Shown here: positions 30,596 to 38,156 of the stretch, piece after piece
Layout of the letters: every line of letters starts with the position of its first letter
Position numbering within the stretch: the first letter of the stretch is position 1
Notes under the pieces: model-generated
Seen by the model: only the letters and a program-made list of their open reading frames with translations
What the model was told of the DNA's origin: nothing
Databases searched by the model: none
Program-made: the position numbers and the translations under genes
Source of the DNA: Silvanigrellales bacterium
GTDB lineage: Bacteria; Bdellovibrionota_B; Oligoflexia; Silvanigrellales; Silvanigrellaceae
Length of the DNA: 38,901 nucleotides
Direction: 5' to 3'
NCBI GenBank assembly: GCA_020247005.1
Contig: JADCJN010000115.1
Span: forward strand, 1 to 38,901

Positions 30596-32182
30596 ATGAG
30601 CCCCTCATTTTCTTCGAACCTGGACGCCTGTGGTCAAAGGTCTGCACCGAACTGCCCTGAAGCCTTTGTTCCCTTGCTTTCGCCTGAAGCCGCACGCAAG
30701 GCCAAGCAGGCGCTGTTTGCCTGCGGCCTCACACCGGAAGCCTTCTTGGAAACAGCAGCCGAAAGAGTGTGGTGTGCTTTGCGCTCACGACCTGCGCCTG
30801 CGCACGTCTCAAAAGCCTGGCTTGTGTTGACAGGACCAGGCCACACTGGCGCCATAGGGTGGGCTGTGGCACGTAAAGCTGCCGAGTCGGGAGTTCACGT
30901 CAGCGTTGTTCCTCTTGCTTCCGAAAGAAAACCCCTCACAGAGGCACAGCGGCGGCTCGCCCTGGCACAAGGCGTTTGTGAACGCGCGAACATTCCTTCG
31001 GAGGCTGCACTCTCGAGTCACAGCATGATTGTCGATGCCCTTTTTGGAGTGGAGCTCACAGAACACCTGCCACCCGAGGCCCAAGCTCTTGTCAGAACTC
31101 TTGAGCGATTTCATGCGCAGTCTTTTGCGCCAAAGCTTCCCGTTGTCGCCCTCGACGTTCCGTCGGGCCTGTGCGCGCGCACCGGACGGGTGCTCGGAAA
31201 GCAGAACTCTTGTGCCGTTCAGGCAAGCGAAACTTACGTCTTGGGTGCGCACAAAACAGGTCTGCTTTGCGAAAGGGCCTTGCGGTTCTCGGGCAAACTG
31301 CACTTTCTTCCCCTTGGTTTTGCCAACGCCCGTGCTGCAGACGCAGCCTTGCTCAATTTCCCACTGCGCTTCGACTTTCTGAGCAAACAAGGAGACGAGC
31401 ACAAACTCAGCCGTGGCGAAGCCCTTGTGGTGGCTGGAAGCCCCGCATTTCCGGGAGCAGGGCTTCTTGCGCTCGAAGGACTCTGTGCGCTTTCGCCTGG
31501 CTACGTTCGCCTTGCCACACGTTCGGCCGCATTAAAGCGCCGAGTGCTCGCCTCTAGGCCCGAAATTATCCACGGAGGTGCTGGCGAACATTTCTTTCCA
31601 AGGGCGCGGGTCGGCGTTTTCGGCTGCGGACTTCCCGAACCCCTGGAAGAAGAAGGGGAGCATTGGGCACAGGCCGTTCCTTCCGAAGCCGTCTGCGTTC
31701 TCGATGGCGCATGGTGCCTTCCGCACGTGGTGTCGCGTTTCCGTGACAAAGGAACCACCGTGGTGGTGACCCCGCACGCCCGAGAATTTTCGCGTCTGTG
31801 TCCGGACATCGCGCAAGACCTTCAGTGCGGAAAGCTGTCGAAGGCCGACGCGGCGTCCGAAGCCGCCCGCGCTTTAAAGTGTTTCGTTTTGTTAAAAGGC
31901 CCCTACAGCGCCTGTGCTTCCCCGGAAGGCCGCGTGCTGCAAAGCCTCTGCGTGGATCCGAGCCTCGCGCGCGCAGGCACAGGAGACACCTTGGCAGGCG
32001 TGCTGGCAGGTGTTCTTTTGCACGGACGCTTTGCAAAAATCCCCGTGCTTGAACTCATTGCTTTTGCCGTGGAACTTCACTCGCGCGCAAGCCCCAAGGC
32101 AACAGACACACGAGCGAGCGCACGCAGCCACATTGCCAACATCGCACGGTGCGTGGCGCAGAACGTTCAAATTGTTTTCTAA
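30596..32182 (+). CDS. nnr: Bifunctional NAD(P)H-hydrate epimerase / ADP-dependent NAD(P)HX dehydratase
   Basis: A 528-residue metabolite-repair enzyme that restores NAD(P)H from its hydrated form. The N-terminal YjeF_N-like domain (~30-255) has VLTGPGHTGAIGWAVARK, VDALFGVEL and VVALDVPSGLCARTG. The C-terminal dehydratase domain (~265-525) has KLSRGEALVVAGS, FPGAGLLALEGLCAL, VVTPHAREFSRL and the ADP-binding ARAGTGDTLAGVLAG. The dehydratase motifs are intact, but the epimerase motif usually written GPGNNGGDG is GPGHTGAIG here, so epimerase activity is doubtful. Its TAA overlaps the stop of the convergent ribD by 4 nt. Confidence 0.92.
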   Translation: MSPSFSSNLDACGQRSAPNCPEAFVPLLSPEAARKAKQALFACGLTPEAFLETAAERVWCALRSRPAPAHVSKAWLVLTGPGHTGAIGWAVARKAAESGVHVSVVPLASERKPLTEAQRRLALAQGVCERANIPSEAALSSHSMIVDALFGVELTEHLPPEAQALVRTLERFHAQSFAPKLPVVALDVPSGLCARTGRVLGKQNSCAVQASETYVLGAHKTGLLCERALRFSGKLHFLPLGFANARAADAALLNFPLRFDFLSKQGDEHKLSRGEALVVAGSPAFPGAGLLALEGLCALSPGYVRLATRSAALKRRVLASRPEIIHGGAGEHFFPRARVGVFGCGLPEPLEEEGEHWAQAVPSEAVCVLDGAWCLPHVVSRFRDKGTTVVVTPHAREFSRLCPDIAQDLQCGKLSKADAASEAARALKCFVLLKGPYSACASPEGRVLQSLCVDPSLARAGTGDTLAGVLAGVLLHGRFAKIPVLELIAFAVELHSRASPKATDTRASARSHIANIARCVAQNVQIVF

Positions 32183-33483
32183 ATTCCGAGAAACAACGCA
32201 TCTGCCGCTGCTTTTGGAGCAAATTCCCATACGACATCGGTGCCGGCCGCAAATGAAGCCAAAGGCACAAAGCGCTCTGCATTGCCGAGCTCCGTAAGTC
32301 CGCCAAGGCGAAATTTGACCCCGCCTAAGAACAACGGCGCCACGAAGGCATGGCAGACGTCGACTTTTCTTGCCGCCAAGAGTGCGTTGAGAAGAGTGGG
32401 GCCCCCTTCCACCAGGACACTTTGAACAGGCCTCGGGAAAAAAGGCCCGGGGCGCAAAGACGAAAAGTCAGCGCCTTCCAAAACACTCCACAAACCTTCG
32501 GTGTGTGTGGGAGCGTCGAACGTGTGAAACACCACGCCTAACTTTTCGAGCTCATCACACCAGGCACGCACACCGCGGCGCGTCAGGGCATCATCGTGAA
32601 TGCGCCGCGACGAGATAACGACTAAAGGCGTACCCGTGCTCAAAGTGCCCAAGCGAAGGCGCACCTTCCCAGGCTCATCGACGCACAGAAGCCGTGCGCC
32701 AGGATCGAAAACGAAACGCAAAGGTTGCAGAACGGCTTCGAGGGGCTCGCCTTTTTCGTTTCGTGCGTCGAGTCGCGGAGCGTCGTCAAGAAGGGTTCCT
32801 GCGCCCACCAAAATGCCGTCGTATTTTCGGCGAAGCCAATGCGTGTACTGGCGTGCCAGAGGGCCTGTTATCCACTGCGAGCGTCCTGTGTCGTCCGCAA
32901 GGCAACCATCAAGGCTTTGTGCCCACTTTGCGGCCATCACGATGGTCGGCTTGGCCTCAGTTTGCTTGCGCACCGAAAGCAAGAAAGGTGACAACCACAT
33001 GGCGAATTCCTTCGCAAGAAGTCCCTCCTCAACATGCACGCCGGCGGCACGAAGGCGCGCAAAGCCTTGGCCGTTGACGGCATCAAAAGGATCGCGAAGC
33101 GCCGCCACAACACGTCCCACCTTTTTTTCCACAAAGAGGTCGGCGCAGGGCGGCTGTTTTCCGTGGTGGGAGCAAGGCTCCAACGCGACGTAGGCAGTCA
33201 CCTGGCTCCAATCGACGTCGTGAGTGACACCTGAAAAGGCGACACGTTCGCCATGCGCGCCCCCAAAAGCCTGCGTGCATCCGCGCGCGAGTTCACGTCC
33301 GTCTTTCACCAACACACAGCCCACACTCGGGTTTGGGCTCGCTGCGCCACAGCCTTCCATAGACACCCTCAGGGTTTCTCGCATCCAGTCTTCGTCGGAA
33401 CGAGGGTTTGTTTCGGAAGCAAAACTCGAGCCGTTTCGAAGGACATCGGGGACCCAACCACCCAAAGAACAAACGTCGTGCAT
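32179..33483 (-). CDS. ribD: Bifunctional riboflavin biosynthesis deaminase/reductase
   Basis: Catalyses deamination and side-chain reduction of the pyrimidine intermediate in riboflavin synthesis. 434 residues. The deaminase half has ASPNPSVGCVLVKDG, the zinc ligands in GAHGERVAF (His77; HGE replaces the usual HAE) and EPCSHHGKQPPC (Cys104, Cys113). The reductase half has AAKWAQSLDGCLA, SQWITGPLAR, DGILVGAGTLLDDAP and VLVEGGPTLLNALL. The ATG at 33483 has GGAG seven nt upstream; it leaves ~30 residues before the usual family start. No other rib gene is nearby. Convergent with the NAD(P)HX repair gene (4-nt overlap). Confidence 0.95.
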   Translation of the reverse strand: MHDVCSLGGWVPDVLRNGSSFASETNPRSDEDWMRETLRVSMEGCGAASPNPSVGCVLVKDGRELARGCTQAFGGAHGERVAFSGVTHDVDWSQVTAYVALEPCSHHGKQPPCADLFVEKKVGRVVAALRDPFDAVNGQGFARLRAAGVHVEEGLLAKEFAMWLSPFLLSVRKQTEAKPTIVMAAKWAQSLDGCLADDTGRSQWITGPLARQYTHWLRRKYDGILVGAGTLLDDAPRLDARNEKGEPLEAVLQPLRFVFDPGARLLCVDEPGKVRLRLGTLSTGTPLVVISSRRIHDDALTRRGVRAWCDELEKLGVVFHTFDAPTHTEGLWSVLEGADFSSLRPGPFFPRPVQSVLVEGGPTLLNALLAARKVDVCHAFVAPLFLGGVKFRLGGLTELGNAERFVPLASFAAGTDVVWEFAPKAAADALFLGI

Positions 33484-33558
33484 GTCGTTTCTCCGCTGAA
33501 CTCTGCCTTGACCATCCTGCAAAAGATGGAGAGATTCTCGCAAACGTCAGGAGGACGA

Positions 33559-34495
33559 ATGAGATCTCTGAAGGACATCTTAATCCTAGGAAAAATACCT
33601 GCTCTTGAACGCGTGGTCTACGGGAACACGCTGGCGCAGTGGTTTGCGGCCGTCGTCGCAGCTCTTGTTGTCTCTTTTGTGCTCGTGCATGCCAAGGCTC
33701 GCACCCTGAAATGGATCCGAGAAAAATCAGCCAGCACAAACGCTCTTTGGGACGACGATGCCTCCACCCTTGTTTCGAAAACTCAGACGGGCTGCTTTAA
33801 GAAAGCGGCTATAGCGTCGTTTTCGCCCCCCGCCGCTTTCCTCACGTACCCACGTACGCTCCGGAAAGTCGGCGGGGGGACTCAGCCTCGCTCTAACCGC
33901 TTTCTTACAAGCAGCAAGTTTTTTTATGGGGAACGATGCAAAAAGAGAGGCCCCGCGCGTATGTTGCAGCTACAAAGAAATAACATGCGACGGGGTTGAA
34001 GAGATGAATAGCTTACAAAGACGTAAATGAGCCGCCGAAAAACGACGGTGACGAAGAGATCGCGCAATTTATGAAGCGAGCCAGACCTTTGTTCTTTTAG
34101 GCCTCGCCAGCACCCTTCTCGCGCAAACTTTGCGCCTTCCACGGGGCTTAGACAGAGGTCTGAAAATCACAGCCCTGACTCTGGTTTTCATGCAGGTTCC
34201 TTTCAAATTCGGCCTCGAATACGCCACTCCACCCGAAAAAATCGATCTTGCACAAACTCTTGTAAAAGAGATTTTGGAGTCTCTCGAGGGCGTGCGATTT
34301 GATCGCGTTCATTTCATCAACCTTGCCGACTCTTCGCTCGAATTCGAGGTGGTCTATTGGGTGCTGTCATCGGAATACAACGTGTATGCTGACATCCACC
34401 ACACCCTCTTAAAGCGGATGATTGGTGCGTTTGCGGCGAACGGCCTCGCATTCGCCTTCCCCACCCGAACCATCGTGGTTGCGAAAGAGCCTTAA
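33559..34495 (+). pseudogene. MscS-family mechanosensitive channel, disrupted
   Basis: Begins with AGGAGG and an ATG at 33559. The first 76 codons read as the start of an MscS-type protein (YGNTLAQWFAAVVAALVV, first membrane helix, then LKWIREKSASTNALWDDDAS). The frame is then broken by a 293-nt insert. After it the frame resumes as TFVLLGLASTLLAQTLRLP and RGLDRGLKITALTLVFMQV (next membrane helices), and jumps directly to FKFGLEYATPPEKIDLAQTL and the C-terminal alpha/beta domain ending FAFPTRTIVV. Removing the insert plus one target copy (298 nt) restores one frame of 212 residues, but the pore helix and beta domain (roughly 130 residues in relatives) are still missing. So there are two separate lesions and no functional channel. 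Confidence 0.88.
33789..34081. mobile_element. MITE-like non-coding insertion with 5-bp target duplication
   Basis: A 293-nt segment flanked by direct repeats CAGAC (33784-33788 and 34082-34086) inside the MscS pseudogene. Joining the flanks at one CAGAC copy restores the reading frame exactly. The two ends are imperfectly inverted: the left begins GGGCTGCTTTAAGAAAGCGG, the right, read inward on the other strand, begins GCTCGCTTCATAAATTGCG, and both sides carry a CGTCGTTTT-CG element farther in. No transposase frame is present, so it would need an enzyme supplied elsewhere. Confidence 0.7.
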
Positions 34496-34555
34496 GAGTC
34501 TATGATACTGCGGTTCGGCTCCATTCCTCTGGAGCTGCAAACGAAGGAGCATCCG

Positions 34556-35440
34556 ATGGCAAAGTGGAAAGGTATCATCTTGGCTGGGGGCTCGGGCACA
34601 CGCCTATCGCCTCTCACAAACGTGCTCTCGAAGCAGCTTTTGCCCGTGTACGACAAGCCTATGGTGTATTATCCACTCACCACTCTCATGCTCGCCGGCA
34701 TCCAAGACATCCTCATCATCAGCACACCCCACGACCTGCCGCTCTTTCAACGGCTCTTGGGCGATGGCACGAAATGGGGCATTCGTCTCACCTACGCCGA
34801 ACAGCCTTCACCCGATGGACTCGCACAGGCTTTTCTCATTGGCGAAAGATTCATTGGCGCCGACAACGTTTGTCTCATTCTTGGCGACAACGTGTTTCAC
34901 GGCGCAGGCCTCACGGAAGCCCTCCAACGCGCCACCAGTGCCAAGGCGGGCGCCACTGTGTTCGGCTACTATGTGCGCGACCCGGAGCGTTACGGCGTGG
35001 TTGAGTTCGACGCCACAGGCAAGGCCGTGTCTATTGAAGAAAAACCGAAGGCACCAAAGTCGAATCATGCCGTGGTGGGCCTCTATTTCTACGACAACGA
35101 GGTGGTTTCCGTTGCCAAGCAGCTCAAGCCGTCTCCACGGGGCGAGCTCGAAATCACAGACGTCAACGTGAAGTATCTTGAAAAAGGGACACTCCGTGTC
35201 GAGAGCTTGGGCCGCGGTTACGCCTGGCTCGACATGGGTACGCACGAGTCGCTTCTTCAGGCCTCGAACTTCATTGAAACCGTGGAGGCGCGTCAGGGCT
35301 TGAAAATCGCCTGCCCTGAAGAAATCGCATACAAAAATGGCTGGATAGATGCCAACGCCGTGGCAGCCGTGGCTGCACCCATGAAAAACTCGTCGTACGG
35401 AAAATACCTCTTGCAAGTGATCCTCTCCGATCGCCACTGA
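34556..35440 (+). CDS. rmlA: Glucose-1-phosphate thymidylyltransferase
   Basis: First enzyme of dTDP-L-rhamnose synthesis, joining dTTP and glucose-1-phosphate. 294 residues with the nucleotidyltransferase start [17 protein letters not shown], then [75 protein letters not shown] and [16 protein letters not shown]. All are typical of the short RmlA class. The ATG at 34556 has AAGGAG upstream and is chosen over an ATG at 34502. A hairpin-forming GCTCC...GGAGC sits just before the ribosome binding site. It is 45 nt upstream of rmlC. Confidence 0.97.
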   Translation: MAKWKGIILAGGSGTRLSPLTNVLSKQLLPVYDKPMVYYPLTTLMLAGIQDILIISTPHDLPLFQRLLGDGTKWGIRLTYAEQPSPDGLAQAFLIGERFIGADNVCLILGDNVFHGAGLTEALQRATSAKAGATVFGYYVRDPERYGVVEFDATGKAVSIEEKPKAPKSNHAVVGLYFYDNEVVSVAKQLKPSPRGELEITDVNVKYLEKGTLRVESLGRGYAWLDMGTHESLLQASNFIETVEARQGLKIACPEEIAYKNGWIDANAVAAVAAPMKNSSYGKYLLQVILSDRH

Positions 35441-35485
35441 AGACCTTCTTCGCATTCAACTTTGTTTCTTGGTTCTGGAGTGGCC

Positions 35486-36046
35486 ATGCGCATTCACGAG
35501 ACCCCTCTTCCCGGCGTTCTTTTGCTCGAGCCCACTGTTCACCGCGACGACCGCGGCGCCTTCGTGGAAACCTTCAGCCTTGCCCGATACGAAGCGGCGG
35601 GCATTCGCGGGCCGTTTCTGCAAGACAACCAGTCGACGTCGTGCAAGGGGGCCCTGCGTGGGCTGCATTTTCAGAACCCACGCGCGCAAGGAAAACTTGT
35701 TGGCGTTGCCGCGGGCAAAGTTTTCGACGTCGCCGTCGATCTTCGCGTTGGCAGCGCCACCTTCGGAAAATGGTACGGAGCCACGCTGTCGGCTGAAAAT
35801 GGCAGGCAGCTCTGGGTACCACCTGGTTTCGCCCATGGATTTCTGTCGCTCGCCGACGCTACTGTGTTTCTTTACAAGTGCACCGACACTTACGCCCCCG
35901 GCACGGAAGGTTCCCTGCTGTGGAACGACCCGAGCGTGGGCATCGAGTGGCCTTTGAGCGAGACAGGACTTCTCGAACCCCTCCTTTCAGTGAAAGACGC
36001 CGCAGCGCCCCTGCTCAAAGACATCCCGAAAGAAAAACTGTTTTGA
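35486..36046 (+). CDS. rmlC: dTDP-4-dehydrorhamnose 3,5-epimerase
   Basis: Third step of dTDP-L-rhamnose synthesis. A 186-residue cupin with HRDDRGAFVETFS, QDNQSTSCKGALRGLHFQ (catalytic His region), GKVFDVAVDLRVGSATFGKW, WVPPGFAHGFLSL and VFLYKCTDTYAPGTE (catalytic Tyr region). The ATG at 35486 has GGAG six nt upstream. Length is normal. With rmlA it completes the rhamnose pathway whose other half, rmlBD, lies 23 kb away on the same strand. Confidence 0.97.
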   Translation: MRIHETPLPGVLLLEPTVHRDDRGAFVETFSLARYEAAGIRGPFLQDNQSTSCKGALRGLHFQNPRAQGKLVGVAAGKVFDVAVDLRVGSATFGKWYGATLSAENGRQLWVPPGFAHGFLSLADATVFLYKCTDTYAPGTEGSLLWNDPSVGIEWPLSETGLLEPLLSVKDAAAPLLKDIPKEKLF

Positions 36047-36069
36047 CGCACAGCAAATGGAGGCACCTC

Positions 36070-37092
36070 ATGCCAACCTCAGTTTCCTTGTTTAAGCTCC
36101 TCGTTCCTTTGGCAGGCTTTTTCAGCGTGGTGTCCACTCCAGCTTTCGCGCAGGCGACACTCGCGAAAGTCAAAAAGCAAGGGTACGTTATGTGCGGCGT
36201 GACGGGCGACCTCGCTGGTTTTTCGGCCACCGATGCCAAAGGCCAAGTGCAGGGCATCGATGCCGATTTGTGCCGCGCCGTTGCCGCGGCTGTGGGCGTC
36301 GAGGCTCGTTTCAAACCGCTCAATGCCACCACTCGCTTCACCGCTCTTCAGTCGGGCGAGGTCGATGTTCTGACCCGCAACACGACCTGGAGCCTTTCGC
36401 GCGACACAAAGCTCGCCTTCGACTTTCCCGTTGTGAATTATTACGACGGCCAAGGCTTCATGGTGTCGAAAGCGCTCAAAGTGACCAGCGCGAAGGGGCT
36501 CGACGGGGCATCCATCTGCGTGCAGTCTGGCACCACCACGGAGCTGAATCTCACCGAATATTTCAAAGTGAACAAGATGAAGTTCAAGCCCGTCGTGTTT
36601 GCAAACTTCAATGATGCGAACAAAGCCTACGCGGCTGGCCGCTGCGACGCCTACACCACCGACGCCTCGGGCCTTGCAGCCATCCGCTCTTCGTTGAAGG
36701 TGCCTGGCGATCACCTTATTCTTCCAGAAATCATTTCGAAGGAACCCCTCGGACCCGCGACCCGCCACGGCGACAACGTCTGGACCGACGTTGTTCGTTG
36801 GACCTTCTTTGCCCTGGTGACAGCGGAAGAGAAAGGACTGACAAAAGCAAACGTGAAGTCTCAGGCCACAAACGCCGACCCCGAAGTGCAGCGCCTGGTG
36901 GGAGCCCAAGGAACCCTGGGTGCCGACATGGGACTCGACAAAAATTGGGCTGTGAATGCCATTGCAGCCGTGGGGAATTGGGCTGAAATTTTCGATCGCC
37001 ATTTGGGAGCATCAACGCCCCTGAAAATTGAGCGAGGGTTGAATCGCCTTTGGAACAAGGGCGGCCTCCTTTACTCGCCGCCCTTCAACTGA
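36070..37092 (+). CDS. aapJ: General amino-acid ABC importer, periplasmic binding protein (AapJ/BztA-like)
   Basis: A 340-residue solute-binding protein with a Sec signal peptide (LLVPLAGFFSVVSTPAFA, cleavage after AFA). The mature protein opens ATLAKVKKQGYVMCGVTGDL and has GFSATDAKGQVQGIDADLCR, DVLTRNTTWSLSRD, FDFPVVNYYDGQGFMV and ASICVQSGTTTELNL, all typical of the AapJ/BztA branch that binds diverse L-amino acids. A good GGAGG precedes the ATG. It lies 23 nt after rmlC and 14 nt before the permease gene, so a joint transcript with rmlAC is likely. Confidence 0.93.
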   Translation: MPTSVSLFKLLVPLAGFFSVVSTPAFAQATLAKVKKQGYVMCGVTGDLAGFSATDAKGQVQGIDADLCRAVAAAVGVEARFKPLNATTRFTALQSGEVDVLTRNTTWSLSRDTKLAFDFPVVNYYDGQGFMVSKALKVTSAKGLDGASICVQSGTTTELNLTEYFKVNKMKFKPVVFANFNDANKAYAAGRCDAYTTDASGLAAIRSSLKVPGDHLILPEIISKEPLGPATRHGDNVWTDVVRWTFFALVTAEEKGLTKANVKSQATNADPEVQRLVGAQGTLGADMGLDKNWAVNAIAAVGNWAEIFDRHLGASTPLKIERGLNRLWNKGGLLYSPPFN

Positions 37093-37106
37093 GGTAAGGG
37101 GTTCGC

Positions 37107-38156
37107 GTGAAAAGGCCTGCACGAAGAAGCTTGGCCATGGGAAAACGGGAGCTTCTTTCGCTCGCGATGCCGTTTCTCATCGTCACGCTCGTTGCCCTGT
37201 TTTTGGGGTTTGCGGCGTTCAACGTGATAGGCAACCTCCAAGCGCGGGGCCTCACAGCAGGTTTCGGTTTCCTGAAGGAAGCCGCAGGCTTTGAAATCGC
37301 CGAAACGTTCCCGCTTCCCTGGCTGAGTGCTGACGGAGGGCTTCGACTCAAGTCCTACGCTTCCGAGAGCAGTTACCTCTTGGCTTTCGCCACGGGTGTG
37401 GCCAATTCCCTGAAGGTGGGTCTTGTCGGCATGGTCCTCGCCACCATGCTGGGGGTTTTTGTGGCCCTCGTGGCGTCGTCTCCGCGCTCCCCCTTTCATC
37501 TTGTTTCAAAAGCCTACATTCACACGTCCCGGAACGTGCCTCTCCTTTTGCAGCTCATGCTTTGGTACGTTTTGCTTCTTGCCATATTGCCAGGCGTCGA
37601 AGAGAGCTTGCGCTTGGGCAGCGTCTTTTTGAACAACCGAGGGCTCTTCCTTCCAGGCCCCGTTCTCAATTCCGAAGGGGCCTTTGCCTTCGAGATCCCC
37701 GAACTTGTTTTCGGCGGACGGAATCTCCGCGGTGGCATTGCGCTGTCGCCCGAGTTCGTGGCTATCACATGGGGTTTGAGTCTCTACACGGCGAGCTTTA
37801 TTGCCGAGCTCCTGCGCGCCGCGCTCGTATCGCTGCCGCAAGGGCAAACGGAGGCCGCGGCCGCCTTGGGGCTTTCGCCTTTCCAATCGTTTCGTTTCAT
37901 CGCTTTGCCGCAGGCGTTGCGGGTAGCCGTGCCCCCTTTGGTGAGTCAATATCTGAATTTGTTCAAAAACACTTCGCTGGCAGTGGCCATTGGATACCCC
38001 GAAACGGTGGGCGTGGGTGGCACCATCATCAACCAAACAGGCCAGGCTCTGGAAGTCGTCGCGCTCTGGATGCTCGTCTACCTCTCGTTTAGCCTCGTGG
38101 CCTCCTGGGTTCTCAATGGCTGGAATGCAAGGCGCCACACCCGAGAGGGGCGATGA
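37107..38156 (+). CDS. aapQ: General amino-acid ABC importer permease, AapQ/BztB-like
   Basis: A 349-residue permease of the HisM/GlnP superfamily. After a first helix (FLIVTLVALFLGFAAFNVI) comes the long periplasmic insert characteristic of AapQ, then SLKVGLVGMVLATMLGVFVAL, YIHTSRNVPLLLQLMLWY and the coupling loop LPQGQTEAAAALGLSPFQSF and RFIALPQALRVAVPPL. The GTG at 37107 has AAGGGG six nt upstream. The stop overlaps the next permease start (ATGA). Confidence 0.93.
   Translation: MKRPARRSLAMGKRELLSLAMPFLIVTLVALFLGFAAFNVIGNLQARGLTAGFGFLKEAAGFEIAETFPLPWLSADGGLRLKSYASESSYLLAFATGVANSLKVGLVGMVLATMLGVFVALVASSPRSPFHLVSKAYIHTSRNVPLLLQLMLWYVLLLAILPGVEESLRLGSVFLNNRGLFLPGPVLNSEGAFAFEIPELVFGGRNLRGGIALSPEFVAITWGLSLYTASFIAELLRAALVSLPQGQTEAAAALGLSPFQSFRFIALPQALRVAVPPLVSQYLNLFKNTSLAVAIGYPETVGVGGTIINQTGQALEVVALWMLVYLSFSLVASWVLNGWNARRHTREGR

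Noticed and set aside
33559-34495. MscS locus as two independent small genes
   Set aside because: The two parts join in frame at the duplicated CAGAC and cover complementary parts of one family.
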